From: Rhizobium anhuiense | Lineage (GTDB): Bacteria; Pseudomonadota; Alphaproteobacteria; Rhizobiales; Rhizobiaceae | Assembly (NCBI RefSeq): GCF_003985145.1 | Contig: NZ_ML133524.1 | Location: 248,001-312,000, forward strand | Length of the DNA: 64,000 nt | Reading direction: 5' to 3' | Shown: positions 1 to 8,042 of the stretch, piece after piece | Layout of the letters: the number at the start of each line of letters is the position of its first letter | How positions within the stretch are numbered: the stretch's first letter is position 1 | The notes under the pieces: generated by a model | Told to the model about the DNA's origin: nothing | The model's input: the letters and a program-made list of their open reading frames with translations, nothing else | The model's database searches: none | Program-made: the position numbers and the translations under genes

Positions 1-1173
1 AGCCACCAGGGCATCAATCCGGCCGGCGTCGAAGAGGCTGATGTTTTCGCCATCCACCATGAGGGCGGCGTTTCCTGCATCCAGGTGTTCTTCTTCCGCA
101 CCGGACAGAACTGGGGCAATCGCGCCTATTTCCCAAAGGCCGATCCGCAGCTTTCGAGCGCCGAAGTGCTGAACTCCTTCATGGCGCAGTTCTACGACGA
201 CAAGCCGGTGCCGAAGCAGATCATGCTGTCGGAAACGGTCGAGGAGTTGGAACTGCTCGCTGCCGCACTCAGCGAAAAGGCCGGCCACAAGGTTTCCATC
301 CTCGTGCCGCAGCGCGGCGAGAAGCGCGATCTGGTCGATCATGTCGTCGGCAATGCACGCGAGGCGCATGGGAGAAAGCTCGCCGAAACGGCGTCGCAGT
401 CGCGGCTGCTCGAGGGTTTCAAGGAAACGTTCGGGCTTTCCTATGCGCCGCAGCGCATCGAGATCTACGACAACTCGCATATCATGGGCACCAATGCCGT
501 CGGCGGCATGGTGGTCGCGGGGCCGGAAGGCTTCGTCAAGAACCAGTACCGCAAGTTCAACATCAAATCGACCGACATCACGCCCGGAGACGACTTCGGC
601 ATGATGAAGGAGGTGATGACACGGCGTTTCTCGCGGTTGATCAAGGAGGAAGGCATTCCAGACCGGACGGTGCAGGCGGCCACACCCGACGCCGCCGACA
701 TGCCCTTCCCCACCTGGCCCGATGTGATCCTGATCGACGGCGGCCAGGGGCAAATGACGGCGGTGCGCGCCATCCTTGCCGAACTCGGCATCACCGACAG
801 CGTCACGGCGATCGGCATCGCCAAGGGCGTCGACCGCGACGCCGGGCGCGAACGTTTCTTTCCGCCGGGGCGCGAGAGCTTCACGCTGCCGCCGCGCGAT
901 CCGGTGCTCTACTTCATCCAGCGCCTGCGCGACGAAGCGCATCGTTTCGCGATCGGCTCACACCGGGCGCGGCGCAAGAAGGAAATGATCAAGAACCCGC
1001 TCGACGAGATCGGCGGCATCGGCCCATCCCGCAAACGGGCGCTGCTCCAGCATTTCGGGACGGCGAAGGCGGTTTCGCGCGCCGCCCTGTCCGACCTGAT
1101 GGCGGTGGAAGGCATATCCGAAGCGGTCGCCAAGCAGGTCTATAATCATTTCCACGACGACGCCGCGAAATAA
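1..1173 (+). CDS. uvrC: Excinuclease ABC subunit C, 5'-truncated by window edge
   Basis: This is the C-terminal part of UvrC, which makes both incisions flanking a lesion in nucleotide excision repair, working with UvrA and UvrB. The frame is open from base 1, so the N-terminal GIY-YIG nuclease domain lies outside the window. Visible parts are the RNase H-like 5'-incision domain, with [14 protein letters not shown] and LIDGGQGQ carrying the metal-binding aspartates and RDEAHRFA carrying the conserved His, followed by two helix-hairpin-helix motifs near the end ([17 protein letters not shown] and [13 protein letters not shown]). About 390 codons are present of roughly 650 expected. It is followed by pgsA after a repeat-containing gap, as in other rhizobia. 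Identity is certain; only the start is missing. Confidence 0.96.
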   Translation, partial: SHQGINPAGVEEADVFAIHHEGGVSCIQVFFFRTGQNWGNRAYFPKADPQLSSAEVLNSFMAQFYDDKPVPKQIMLSETVEELELLAAALSEKAGHKVSILVPQRGEKRDLVDHVVGNAREAHGRKLAETASQSRLLEGFKETFGLSYAPQRIEIYDNSHIMGTNAVGGMVVAGPEGFVKNQYRKFNIKSTDITPGDDFGMMKEVMTRRFSRLIKEEGIPDRTVQAATPDAADMPFPTWPDVILIDGGQGQMTAVRAILAELGITDSVTAIGIAKGVDRDAGRERFFPPGRESFTLPPRDPVLYFIQRLRDEAHRFAIGSHRARRKKEMIKNPLDEIGGIGPSRKRALLQHFGTAKAVSRAALSDLMAVEGISEAVAKQVYNHFHDDAAK

Positions 1174-1260
1174 CCGGCCTCCGTCGCAAATTCCACGCAA
1201 AGGCGGTGAAAAGACAGAAAGAATGTTGACGGTCCGCGGCCAAAGCCGTCATCTACCGCA

Positions 1261-1360
1261 TCGGCCCGAAAATCGGACTCGATTTTCGGAAAGCACGATG
1301 CGCAGGTTCAAAATGTTACAGCGTCCTTTGCGCGCCTCAGAAAGACGCGCGGCGCTGTAA
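1261..1360. repeat. Rhizobial two-hairpin intergenic element (RIME-like)
   Basis: This element fills the uvrC-pgsA gap. The first hairpin (1266-1289) has a perfect 10-bp stem, CCGAAAATCG/CGATTTTCGG, with a GACT loop. The second is a 45-bp imperfect palindrome (1316-1360) running from TTACAGCG to CGCTGTAA. This architecture matches the rhizobium-specific intergenic mosaic elements that are common in Rhizobiaceae. Fragments of the second hairpin recur at 21082-21100 and 52961-52978. The class name is from memory and was not searched. Confidence 0.75.
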
Positions 1361-1388
1361 CGGCGCATCAATTCAGAGAAACGATCCC

Positions 1389-1979
1389 ATGGCATCGCGT
1401 GCGTACAGCATTCCCAATCTTCTGACCTACGGCCGCATCCTCGCCGTGCCGCTGATCGTTCTCTGCTTCTTCATCGAGGGCAGGCTGTCGATCAGCAACA
1501 CGGCGCGCTGGGTGGCGCTGTGGATCTTCGTCATCGCTTCGCTCACCGATTTCCTCGACGGCTATCTCGCACGCATCTGGAACCAGACGTCGAATATCGG
1601 CCGCATGCTCGATCCGATCGCCGACAAGCTGCTGGTCGCCTCGATCCTGCTGCTGGTCGCGGCCGACCAGACGATTGCCGGCTGGTCGATCTGGGCGGCG
1701 ATCACCATTCTTTGCCGCGAGATCCTGGTGTCGGGACTGCGCGAATATCTGGCGGCGCTGAAGGTCAGCGTACCGGTGACACGGATCGCCAAATGGAAGA
1801 CGACGCTGCAGCTGGTCGCCATCGCCTTCCTCCTCGCCGGCCCGGCCGGTGACGAGATCTTCCCCTATACGACGCAGACCGGCATTGCGCTGCTGTGGAT
1901 CGCCGCACTGCTGACCATCTATACTGGCTATGATTATTTCCGCGCCGGGCTGAAACATATCGTGGATGACGAGGAATGA
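1389..1979 (+). CDS. pgsA: CDP-diacylglycerol-glycerol-3-phosphate 3-phosphatidyltransferase
   Basis: PgsA makes phosphatidylglycerophosphate from CDP-diacylglycerol and glycerol 3-phosphate, the committed step to phosphatidylglycerol and cardiolipin, in the inner membrane. The 196-residue protein has the CDP-alcohol phosphatidyltransferase signature DG-x2-AR-x8-G-x3-D-x3-D, seen as LDGYLAR followed by GRMLDPIAD. It has several hydrophobic helices and the usual N-terminal SIPNLLTYGRI that begins the first membrane segment. Length matches the family (about 180-200 aa). Its stop overlaps the moaD start (ATGA), so the two are probably co-transcribed although their functions are unrelated. Confidence 0.95.
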   Translation: MASRAYSIPNLLTYGRILAVPLIVLCFFIEGRLSISNTARWVALWIFVIASLTDFLDGYLARIWNQTSNIGRMLDPIADKLLVASILLLVAADQTIAGWSIWAAITILCREILVSGLREYLAALKVSVPVTRIAKWKTTLQLVAIAFLLAGPAGDEIFPYTTQTGIALLWIAALLTIYTGYDYFRAGLKHIVDDEE

Positions 1980-2230
1980 CGCGGCTTGTCTATTTCGCAT
2001 GGGTGCGCGAGCGCATCGGCAAGGGAGAAGAGGAGATCGACCTCCCCTCCTCCGTCGTCACCGTCGCCGATCTTCTGAATCATTTGAAGACGCTCGGCGA
2101 AGAATATGAGACCGCACTTCAATATCCCGAGGTGATCCGCGTGGCGCTCGACATGGAGCATGTCGAGCATGACGAACCGATCGGCGCCGCACGGGAGATC
2201 GGGATATTTCCGCCGATGACGGGGGGATGA
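1976..2230 (+). CDS. moaD: Molybdopterin synthase sulfur carrier subunit
   Basis: MoaD is the small ubiquitin-like subunit of molybdopterin synthase. Its C-terminal Gly-Gly is activated and thiocarboxylated, and it donates sulfur to precursor Z (cPMP) in molybdenum cofactor synthesis. The 84-residue protein ends in PPMTGG, the diagnostic tail, and has the beta-grasp pattern LVYFAWVRE...VADLLNHL...IGIFPP. It starts inside the pgsA stop codon (ATGA), which suggests translational coupling. The catalytic subunit moaE follows after 86 bp. Confidence 0.95.
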   Translation: MTRLVYFAWVRERIGKGEEEIDLPSSVVTVADLLNHLKTLGEEYETALQYPEVIRVALDMEHVEHDEPIGAAREIGIFPPMTGG

Positions 2231-2316
2231 AGCGGTGATGGTGGTGTCGTGTCGATACCCCCCTCCGCCCTCTCCATACCTCCCGCTACGGCATCAAAAC
2301 AGTCGGGGATGTTATC

Positions 2317-2778
2317 ATGACCGTTACCCCCACCATCCGCGTTCAACACGAAGACTTCGACCTGCAGACCGAGGTCGATCTGCTCTCCAAAGATAAAGCC
2401 GGTATCGGCGCCGTCGTCACTTTTTCCGGTCTCTGCCGCGATGAAAGCGGTACGCTGGCGGCCCTCGAACTGGAGCATTATCCCGGCATGGCGGAGGCGG
2501 AGATACGGCGCATCGGCGATCTTGCCATAACGCGTTTCGGACTTCTCGGCCTGACCGCCATCCACCGCTACGGCAAGATCGCGGCCGGCGAGAATATCGT
2601 CCTGGTCGTCGCAGCCGCACCGCACCGGCAGGCGGCGTTCGACGGCGCCAATTTCGTCATGGATTTCCTGAAGACCGCCGCCCCCTTCTGGAAGAAGGAA
2701 CATGGCAAGGATGGCGCTACGGGCAACTGGGTCGCGGCGAAAGACGCCGACGATACGGCGCGCGACAAGTGGAAATGA
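2317..2778 (+). CDS. moaE: Molybdopterin synthase catalytic subunit
   Basis: MoaE binds cPMP and, with two MoaD thiocarboxylates, builds the dithiolene of molybdopterin. The 153-residue protein has the family landmarks TFSGLCRDE near residue 35, LELEHYPGMAE near 50, IHRYG near 82 and FLKTAAPFWKKE near 117-128. The two lysines that line the active site in the E. coli enzyme (119 and 126) fall at the same positions here. The downstream LivH-type gene is convergent and the two stop codons abut without a gap, leaving no room for a separate terminator. Confidence 0.95.
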   Translation: MTVTPTIRVQHEDFDLQTEVDLLSKDKAGIGAVVTFSGLCRDESGTLAALELEHYPGMAEAEIRRIGDLAITRFGLLGLTAIHRYGKIAAGENIVLVVAAAPHRQAAFDGANFVMDFLKTAAPFWKKEHGKDGATGNWVAAKDADDTARDKWK

Positions 2779-3684
2779 TCAGAGCACGACGCGCTCCCTG
2801 CGGCTCATGACCAGGAGCAGGACAAGCAGCGAGAAGATGACGAGATCCCGCCAGACGAAGGGGCCGTAGGCGCCCCACAAGGTTTCGACGACGGCAAGCC
2901 CGGCAGCGCCACCGGCCGAGCGCAGCGGATCGGAGTAGCCGCCGACGGCAGCGATCAGCAGCACCTTCAGCCCGAACATCAGGCCGGCGCCAAAATCCAT
3001 CGAGCCGTAATAGAAGGTGGCGAGGATGCCGCAGAGGGTGGCGACGAGGGCCGCGGCAGCATAGGCGCCGAGAAAGACGCGATCGGCGCTGGTGCCGCAG
3101 AGTTCGGCGGCCAAGGGATCGTCGGTGACGGCGCGCCAGACGCGGCCCCAGGCCGTGCGCCTGAGGATCAGCGCACCCACCGCGACGATGGCGCACATCA
3201 GCGCGCTGTCGATCAGCTGGATATAGGTGAGCGTCACCTTGAACAGGCCGTCGCTCCAGAAGACGACCGTGTCGTTCAGGAACGGCGGCAGCCAGATGCC
3301 GTGGCTATTGGCGGCAAGCCGGGCTGTCTCCATCAGCACGATCATCATGCCGAGGGCGGCGACGATGACCGTATTCGGCGATTTGCTGACCAGCGGCAGC
3401 ATGATCGAGCGGCCGATCCAGAGGCCCGCCGCCAGCGAATAGACGATGGAAGCGCCGGCGCCGATGGCAAGAGCCGCCGGCAGCACCAGCCAGAACCTGA
3501 CATAGGCGAGTTCGGTGAAGAGCAGCAGAATCTGGCCGGCGAAGGCAAAGATCGCCCCATAGGTGATGTCGGCCCGCTTCGTCACGCCGAAGGCCACGGC
3601 ATAACCGAAGGCGAGCGCGGCATAGAGGGCAGCGAGCGGAACCGCATTCGCCAGCTGCTGCAGAAGATAGGCCATTCCAGACAC
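2779..3684 (-). CDS. Branched-chain amino-acid ABC transporter permease (LivH type), orphan
   Basis: This is an integral membrane permease of the LivH/BPD_transp_2 family, which imports branched-chain amino acids or related compounds. The 301 residues form about eight hydrophobic segments. The cytoplasmic coupling loop typical of LivH is visible as GRVWRAVTDDPLAAELCG, followed by LKVLLIAAVGG near the C-terminus. No LivM, LivG, LivF or binding protein lies beside it, so the rest of the transporter is elsewhere or missing. It is divergent from the CGNR regulator at 3741, with a shared palindrome between them, which suggests direct control. Substrate cannot be inferred. Confidence 0.85.
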   Translation of the reverse strand: MSGMAYLLQQLANAVPLAALYAALAFGYAVAFGVTKRADITYGAIFAFAGQILLLFTELAYVRFWLVLPAALAIGAGASIVYSLAAGLWIGRSIMLPLVSKSPNTVIVAALGMMIVLMETARLAANSHGIWLPPFLNDTVVFWSDGLFKVTLTYIQLIDSALMCAIVAVGALILRRTAWGRVWRAVTDDPLAAELCGTSADRVFLGAYAAAALVATLCGILATFYYGSMDFGAGLMFGLKVLLIAAVGGYSDPLRSAGGAAGLAVVETLWGAYGPFVWRDLVIFSLLVLLLVMSRRERVVL

Positions 3685-3698
3685 TCCGCGTCCGCAAA

Positions 3699-3734
3699 AT
3701 TATAACTGGTAAAACCTATTTTGCCAGTTATAAT
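3699..3734. promoter_or_regulatory. 36-bp palindromic operator over divergent promoters
   Basis: Two 16-bp arms, ATTATAACTGGTAAAA (3699-3714) and TTTTGCCAGTTATAAT (3719-3734), are inverted repeats with one mismatch around a CCTA centre. The outer end of each arm reads TATAAT on its own strand, so the palindrome carries a -10 box for both the permease (minus) and the regulator (plus). On the plus strand the predicted start of transcription falls at or next to the ATG at 3741, which has no Shine-Dalgarno sequence, so that mRNA may be leaderless. Binding by the CGNR protein is inferred from position. Confidence 0.7.
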
Positions 3735-3740
3735 TTCAAT

Positions 3741-4286
3741 ATGAGCTTTTCCTGGACCCCTCACCGCTTTGCCGGCGGCGCACTGGCGCTCGATGTCGCC
3801 AACAGCGTCGTTCTGCGCCACGATGCTGCGCGGCGGATCGATCGCTTCGCAGTCAGCGATCAGATGCGGAGTTTTCCGCGCGCGGCCGCCGAATTCTGCG
3901 CCGAACGCGCCCTCTTCGGCGACATCGCGCCGGTGGCGGCGGAAAACGAGCCGGATTTCATCGCGCTGCGGGAAGAGATCGACCTCTATTTCCGCAAGCG
4001 TATACTCGATGGCGGCAACGACCAACTGCTGGCCGGGCTGTTGGAAGCCTTGGCGAAGACATTGCGCGACCCAAGCCCCGGCAGCCTGGCCTCGGCTACT
4101 GCCCATTCGGTGCTACGGCTGATCGCCATGCCGGATCCGGAGCGGATGAAGATCTGCGGAAATTGCGGCTGGCTGTTCATCGATCGCAGCAAGAACCGGA
4201 GCCGGGCCTGGTGCGACATGGCGGTCTGCGGCAACCGCGCCAAGGCCAATCGGCACTATCGCCGCAAGAAGGAGGAGACGCCATGA
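3741..4286 (+). CDS. CGNR zinc-finger / ABATE-domain putative transcriptional regulator
   Basis: This 181-residue protein has the two parts of the ABATE/CGNR family: an N-terminal alpha-beta stress-related domain (residues about 8-125) and a C-terminal zinc-binding motif with Cys139, Cys142, Cys158 and Cys163, ending in CGNRAKANRHYRRKK. Family members are thought to be DNA-binding regulators. It probably binds the palindrome at 3699-3734 and so controls itself and the divergent permease. The ATG at 3741 has no ribosome binding site and lies 7 bp after a TATAAT box. The next gene overlaps its stop (ATGA). The ligand is unknown. Confidence 0.85.
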   Translation: MSFSWTPHRFAGGALALDVANSVVLRHDAARRIDRFAVSDQMRSFPRAAAEFCAERALFGDIAPVAAENEPDFIALREEIDLYFRKRILDGGNDQLLAGLLEALAKTLRDPSPGSLASATAHSVLRLIAMPDPERMKICGNCGWLFIDRSKNRSRAWCDMAVCGNRAKANRHYRRKKEETP

Positions 4287-4783
4287 GGAATTATTGGATC
4301 GTGATGGCGGTCACTGTCGGGCTGCTGTCCGCCTGCCAGCGCCAGGCGGAAAATCTGGTCGAGGTCACCGGCCATCTCTTCGTCTTCAACTATCGGGTGG
4401 CGAGCGCCACCTATCTGCTGACGCTGAAGAAGACAGGACCCATTCCCGACGGTTCGGTGATCATCGCCGAATTCGAAAATCCTGAAGGTGGCGATCCGCT
4501 GGTACTGAATCAGAAGATCTACCCGATCGACGACAAGATCGCGCTGCAGAGCGAGAACCTGCACTGTGTGCGCAAGGACCGCCCCTATTCCGTGAGTGTC
4601 CGGCTGGTCGACAAGGACGGCAAGGTGCTGCAGGAATTGAAAACGCAGTTCCGTTCCGACCTCGACCAGACAGTGCTGCCGAGCAAACCGCTCGTTATCG
4701 GCGCGCTTTATGAAAAGAATCCTGAGGTCTTCAAGCCTGACGGCAGCGTCGATTTCTCCAATACCGATAAATGCCCGGCATAG
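4283..4783 (+). CDS. Hypothetical lipoprotein
   Basis: The 166-residue protein has an N-terminal signal peptide ending in a lipobox (LLSAC), so it is predicted to be lipidated and anchored at the periplasmic side of a membrane. I do not recognise a known domain in the rest; it looks like a mainly beta-strand secreted domain. The start at 4283 is supported by a strong GGAGGAG Shine-Dalgarno sequence and by ATGA overlap with the upstream regulator gene; a longer frame from 4163 lacks such support. The coupling suggests co-expression with the CGNR protein. Function unknown. Confidence 0.8.
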   Translation: MRNYWIVMAVTVGLLSACQRQAENLVEVTGHLFVFNYRVASATYLLTLKKTGPIPDGSVIIAEFENPEGGDPLVLNQKIYPIDDKIALQSENLHCVRKDRPYSVSVRLVDKDGKVLQELKTQFRSDLDQTVLPSKPLVIGALYEKNPEVFKPDGSVDFSNTDKCPA

Positions 4784-4801
4784 AAACAAGGGCACATAGA
4801 A

Positions 4802-4827
4802 AAAGCCGGAGCAGAGCCCCCGGCTTT
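4802..4827. terminator. Bidirectional intrinsic terminator between lipoprotein gene and ndk
   Basis: The stem AAAGCCGG/CCGGCTTT has a 10-nt loop and lies between two convergent genes. Read on the minus strand it is followed by a T-run (TTTTTCTA), so it fits best as the rho-independent terminator of ndk. Confidence 0.8.
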
Positions 4828-4872
4828 CAAGAGTCAATTCAAGGTGTTCGGCACGAATGCCGACGTCAGGCC

Positions 4873-5295
<423 letters not shown>

Positions 5296-5325
5296 AGTCA
5301 AATCCTCTGTTTTCTCGGGAAAAGT

Positions 5326-5344
5326 GGGCGGTCTTTACCCGCCC
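5326..5344 (-). terminator. Possible terminator of the GST gene, upstream of ndk
   Basis: A GC-rich stem, GGGCGG/CCGCCC with a 7-nt loop, lies between the GST stop (5377) and the ndk start (5295). On the minus strand it is followed by ACTTTT, a weak T-tract. It could end the GST transcript or attenuate read-through into ndk. Confidence 0.45.
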
Positions 5345-5376
5345 CAACGCCCGAAAACAAGGGGTCGGCGGCAATT

Positions 5377-6066
5377 TCACGCCGCTGTCACAGTCCTGCC
5401 GCGGCTTTGGTGAAGATCGAGGCAGCGTTCGAACCAGCCCATGACCGGATCGGCGGCGGCCAGCATGGCGAGACCGGCGGAGACACGCAGCCATTGCAGC
5501 GCGCCGAAGACGATATAGTCGGCAAACAGCGGCGTCTGCCCGCCGATGAAGGGCTGGAACTTCAGCATGTGGCGGAGCGGCTCCAGCTTGGCGCCGAAGG
5601 AAGCCTTCTCCGCTTCGCTATCGGCGGCAACCACTTCCAGCGGCTTGCCCAGCCTGACCTCACGGCTTTCGCGGAAATAGGCCTTGTCGCCCTCGTCGAG
5701 GTTCGCGTGGATATCGAGAAGGGCAATGCGCATGATCGCCGGATGGATGATCATCTGCGAATAGCCTTCGACCATGCGCGATAGCGCCTTGCCGCCCTCG
5801 CCGCCAAACAGCGACGGCCGCTCGGGATAGGCCTCCTCCAGATAGAGGGCGATGTCGAAACTGTCGGGGATCAGCCGGCCGTTGTCATCGAGCACCGGCA
5901 CGGTCGGCGACACGCCGCCGCCGATCGCGCGGATGCGGGCGTAGGTCGTCGGAATCTCCTCGAAATCGAGCCCTTTATGCGCCAGCGCCATCACCGCCTT
6001 CCAGCAATGGGGAGAAAAGAAGCGCCGCTCGTCGGCACCGCAGAGGGAATAGAGGGCTCTGGTCAT
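5377..6066 (-). CDS. Glutathione S-transferase family protein (beta-etherase-like)
   Basis: This 229-residue cytosolic protein has an N-terminal thioredoxin-like domain, with SPHCWKA at residues 18-24 in the place of the catalytic Ser/Cys turn. After it come the cis-Pro segment VSPTVPVLDD and the glutathione-binding DSFDIALYLEE, then an all-helical C-terminal domain. The SPxCWK pattern is typical of the LigE/beta-etherase-like branch of GSTs. It presumably conjugates or reduces a small molecule with glutathione; the substrate is not evident. It is upstream of ndk on the same strand but separated by a possible terminator. Confidence 0.88.
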   Translation of the reverse strand: MTRALYSLCGADERRFFSPHCWKAVMALAHKGLDFEEIPTTYARIRAIGGGVSPTVPVLDDNGRLIPDSFDIALYLEEAYPERPSLFGGEGGKALSRMVEGYSQMIIHPAIMRIALLDIHANLDEGDKAYFRESREVRLGKPLEVVAADSEAEKASFGAKLEPLRHMLKFQPFIGGQTPLFADYIVFGALQWLRVSAGLAMLAAADPVMGWFERCLDLHQSRGRTVTAA

Positions 6067-6205
6067 GACAGTCCTTTCGAGATCACGGCTGCATCCATTC
6101 CACGACAGAAAGCGCCGGCGATCAAATCAGGAAATTTCATGGGCATATCACTGCGATTTCGGGGAAACCGGGCTAGACTGCAGCGACCAATCCGGGAGGG
6201 AGTGA

Positions 6206-6715
6206 ATGCTCAGACATTACAGGATGTTCGCCGCCTATAATCGCTGGGCCAACACGCAAGTCTACGCGGCCGCGGCCGAACTCAGCGATGCAGACTTCCG
6301 CAGCAATCGCGGCGCCTTCTTCGGCTCGCTCCATCGTACGCTCAATCATCTGCTCGTCGCCGACCGGATATGGATGAAGCGCTTCACCGGCACCGGCAAT
6401 GCGCCGACGACACTCGATGCCGTGCTCTTCGAAGAGCTGGATGCGCTGGCCGCCGCCCGCAAAGCGGAGGATGAGCGGATCATTGCCTGGACGAGCATGC
6501 TGGACGAGAAAACCCTCGCCGGCGACTTCACTTATGTCACGGTGGTACAGCCGGTCGAGATCACCCAACCGCTGTCGGCAGCGGTCGCGCATTTCTTCAA
6601 CCACCAGACCCATCATCGCGGCCAGTGCCATATGACGCTGACGGCACTCGGCAAGCCGAGTCTCACGCTGGATCTCATCTACTTCCTGCGCAACGAGGGC
6701 CGCGAGTGGATGTAA
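6206..6715 (+). CDS. DinB family protein
   Basis: This 169-residue four-helix-bundle protein belongs to the DinB/DUF664 superfamily, whose members bind a metal with three histidines and often act as thiol-dependent S-transferases. The family pattern is clear: an aromatic N-terminal helix (YRMFAAYNRWAN), a first His in LNHLLVADRIW near residue 50, and the paired His segment HFFNHQTHHRGQ near 133. It is monocistronic, divergent from the GST gene, and followed by a rhizobial repeat. The name comes from a damage-induced Bacillus gene and does not imply a polymerase. Substrate unknown. Confidence 0.88.
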   Translation: MLRHYRMFAAYNRWANTQVYAAAAELSDADFRSNRGAFFGSLHRTLNHLLVADRIWMKRFTGTGNAPTTLDAVLFEELDALAAARKAEDERIIAWTSMLDEKTLAGDFTYVTVVQPVEITQPLSAAVAHFFNHQTHHRGQCHMTLTALGKPSLTLDLIYFLRNEGREWM

Positions 6716-6735
6716 GATCCGATCCAAATTAAAAG

Positions 6736-6786
6736 CGAGGACATGATGTCATCCAAAACCGCTCGCACTTTCGGCATCATGCTCCG
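6736..6786. repeat. Rhizobial palindromic intergenic repeat, family B, copy 1
   Basis: A degenerate palindrome with GACATGATGTC on the left and GGCATCATGCTC on the right, joined by CAAAACCGCTCGCACTTTC. A second, better conserved copy lies at 9936-9992. It sits between the DinB gene and the GGDEF gene. Confidence 0.65.
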
Positions 6787-6922
6787 GCGATCAACACTGA
6801 ATTAACCGCCTTTGCCGGTTCCGCCGCCGATCCATAGCTTTCCGATTGAAAATTCAGCCTCTTTTAAAAGCTTGCGGGCATAGCGGGATGTGAGAGATGT
6901 GGCCGGGCTGCGAGGGATCGTC

Positions 6923-7972
6923 ATGCAGAATGCGAACGCAAACGCACTGGTGCCGCGCGAGACCGCGCGTCCGGCGCCGATGGCGGATATTCAGAAGATT
7001 GCCCAGCACATGGCGCGCCTCAACGTTGCCGCGCTGCCGCGCAACTATGAACTCTTCCATGAAGCGATCGTCGGGCTCAATGCCGGCCTTGCGCAGGATA
7101 TCGCAGCACTCGGGCCGCAACCGCAGCAGCCGATGCTCGACGAACTCGGCCTGAAATACCGCCTCGTCGGCCATTGCGGACTGGCGGGGGAGACCTCACG
7201 CAACGAGGCGAGCCGGATGCTGCGCGAGGTGGCGGAAAGGCTTGCCGAAGGGCTGAAGCACAAGAACGCCTTTGCCCGCGCCTGCGGGACGATCCTGAAA
7301 TCCGTTTCCGGCAACGACGACCAGAGCCTTGCCGCCTTCCTCGGCGAGATCGACTATCTCACCGCCTCGCTGACGACAGTGCTGTCGGCCGAGATGGAAA
7401 TCGGCGTCAGGCTGCAGGATGACATCAGGGTGCTGGAAACGCTGGAACGCGGCATTTCGGCGATGCAATCGGCCACTGTGGCCGACAGGATCACCGGGCT
7501 TCCAAACCGCATCGCGCTGAACCGGACGATATCAGATCTCTACGCGCGCGAAGAGGGTGCCGCCGGCAGCGCGCTGATCATGGTCGATATCGACAATTTC
7601 AGCGATCTCAACGACAGATACGGGACCCAGGCGGGCAACAAGCTTCTGAAGAAGCTCGCCGGCCTCTTCCGCAAATGCGTCAAGAAGAACGATTTCATCG
7701 CCCGCACCGAGGCCGACGAATTCGCCCTGCTGTTTTCCCATGTCGGCATGCAGGATGCGATCACGATCGCCGAGCGCCTGCGCACCTCCGTCGAGGACAA
7801 TCTCGTCTTCGCGACATCCGACAAGGCCGATCCCGGCCGGCTCACCATTTCGATCGGCGTGGCGCTCAGCACTGATGCGGCAACGCCCGGGCAGTTGCAG
7901 GCCAATGCCCGTGTGGCGCTTCTCGCCGCGCAGTCGAACCCCCGACAACCGGTGCAGGCTTTCGGCCGCTGA
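6923..7972 (+). CDS. GGDEF-domain protein with degenerate active site
   Basis: The 349-residue protein has an uncharacterised helical N-terminal region (about 1-180) and a C-terminal GGDEF domain beginning at DRITGLPNR. The first metal aspartate is present (MVDIDNFSDLND), but the GGDEF loop reads EADEF, the usual GD before the next helix is GN (AGNKLL), and the inhibitory RxxD site is replaced by KKND. It is therefore unlikely to make cyclic-di-GMP and may bind a nucleotide or act by protein contact. The start at 6923 has an AGGGA ribosome binding site; a GTG at 6890 is possible. The ABCF gene follows 70 bp downstream. Confidence 0.85.
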   Translation: MQNANANALVPRETARPAPMADIQKIAQHMARLNVAALPRNYELFHEAIVGLNAGLAQDIAALGPQPQQPMLDELGLKYRLVGHCGLAGETSRNEASRMLREVAERLAEGLKHKNAFARACGTILKSVSGNDDQSLAAFLGEIDYLTASLTTVLSAEMEIGVRLQDDIRVLETLERGISAMQSATVADRITGLPNRIALNRTISDLYAREEGAAGSALIMVDIDNFSDLNDRYGTQAGNKLLKKLAGLFRKCVKKNDFIARTEADEFALLFSHVGMQDAITIAERLRTSVEDNLVFATSDKADPGRLTISIGVALSTDAATPGQLQANARVALLAAQSNPRQPVQAFGR

Positions 7973-8042
7973 GGCGTACAAGTCTCTTGCGGCAGGCAAA
8001 GCACTCTTGCCTTGGCGAGCGCTTTCGGCCAAAACGCCGGCC

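Noticed and set aside
5326..5344. Hairpin considered as a riboswitch for ndk
   Set aside because: A single short stem with no conserved aptamer pattern; a terminator is the simpler reading.
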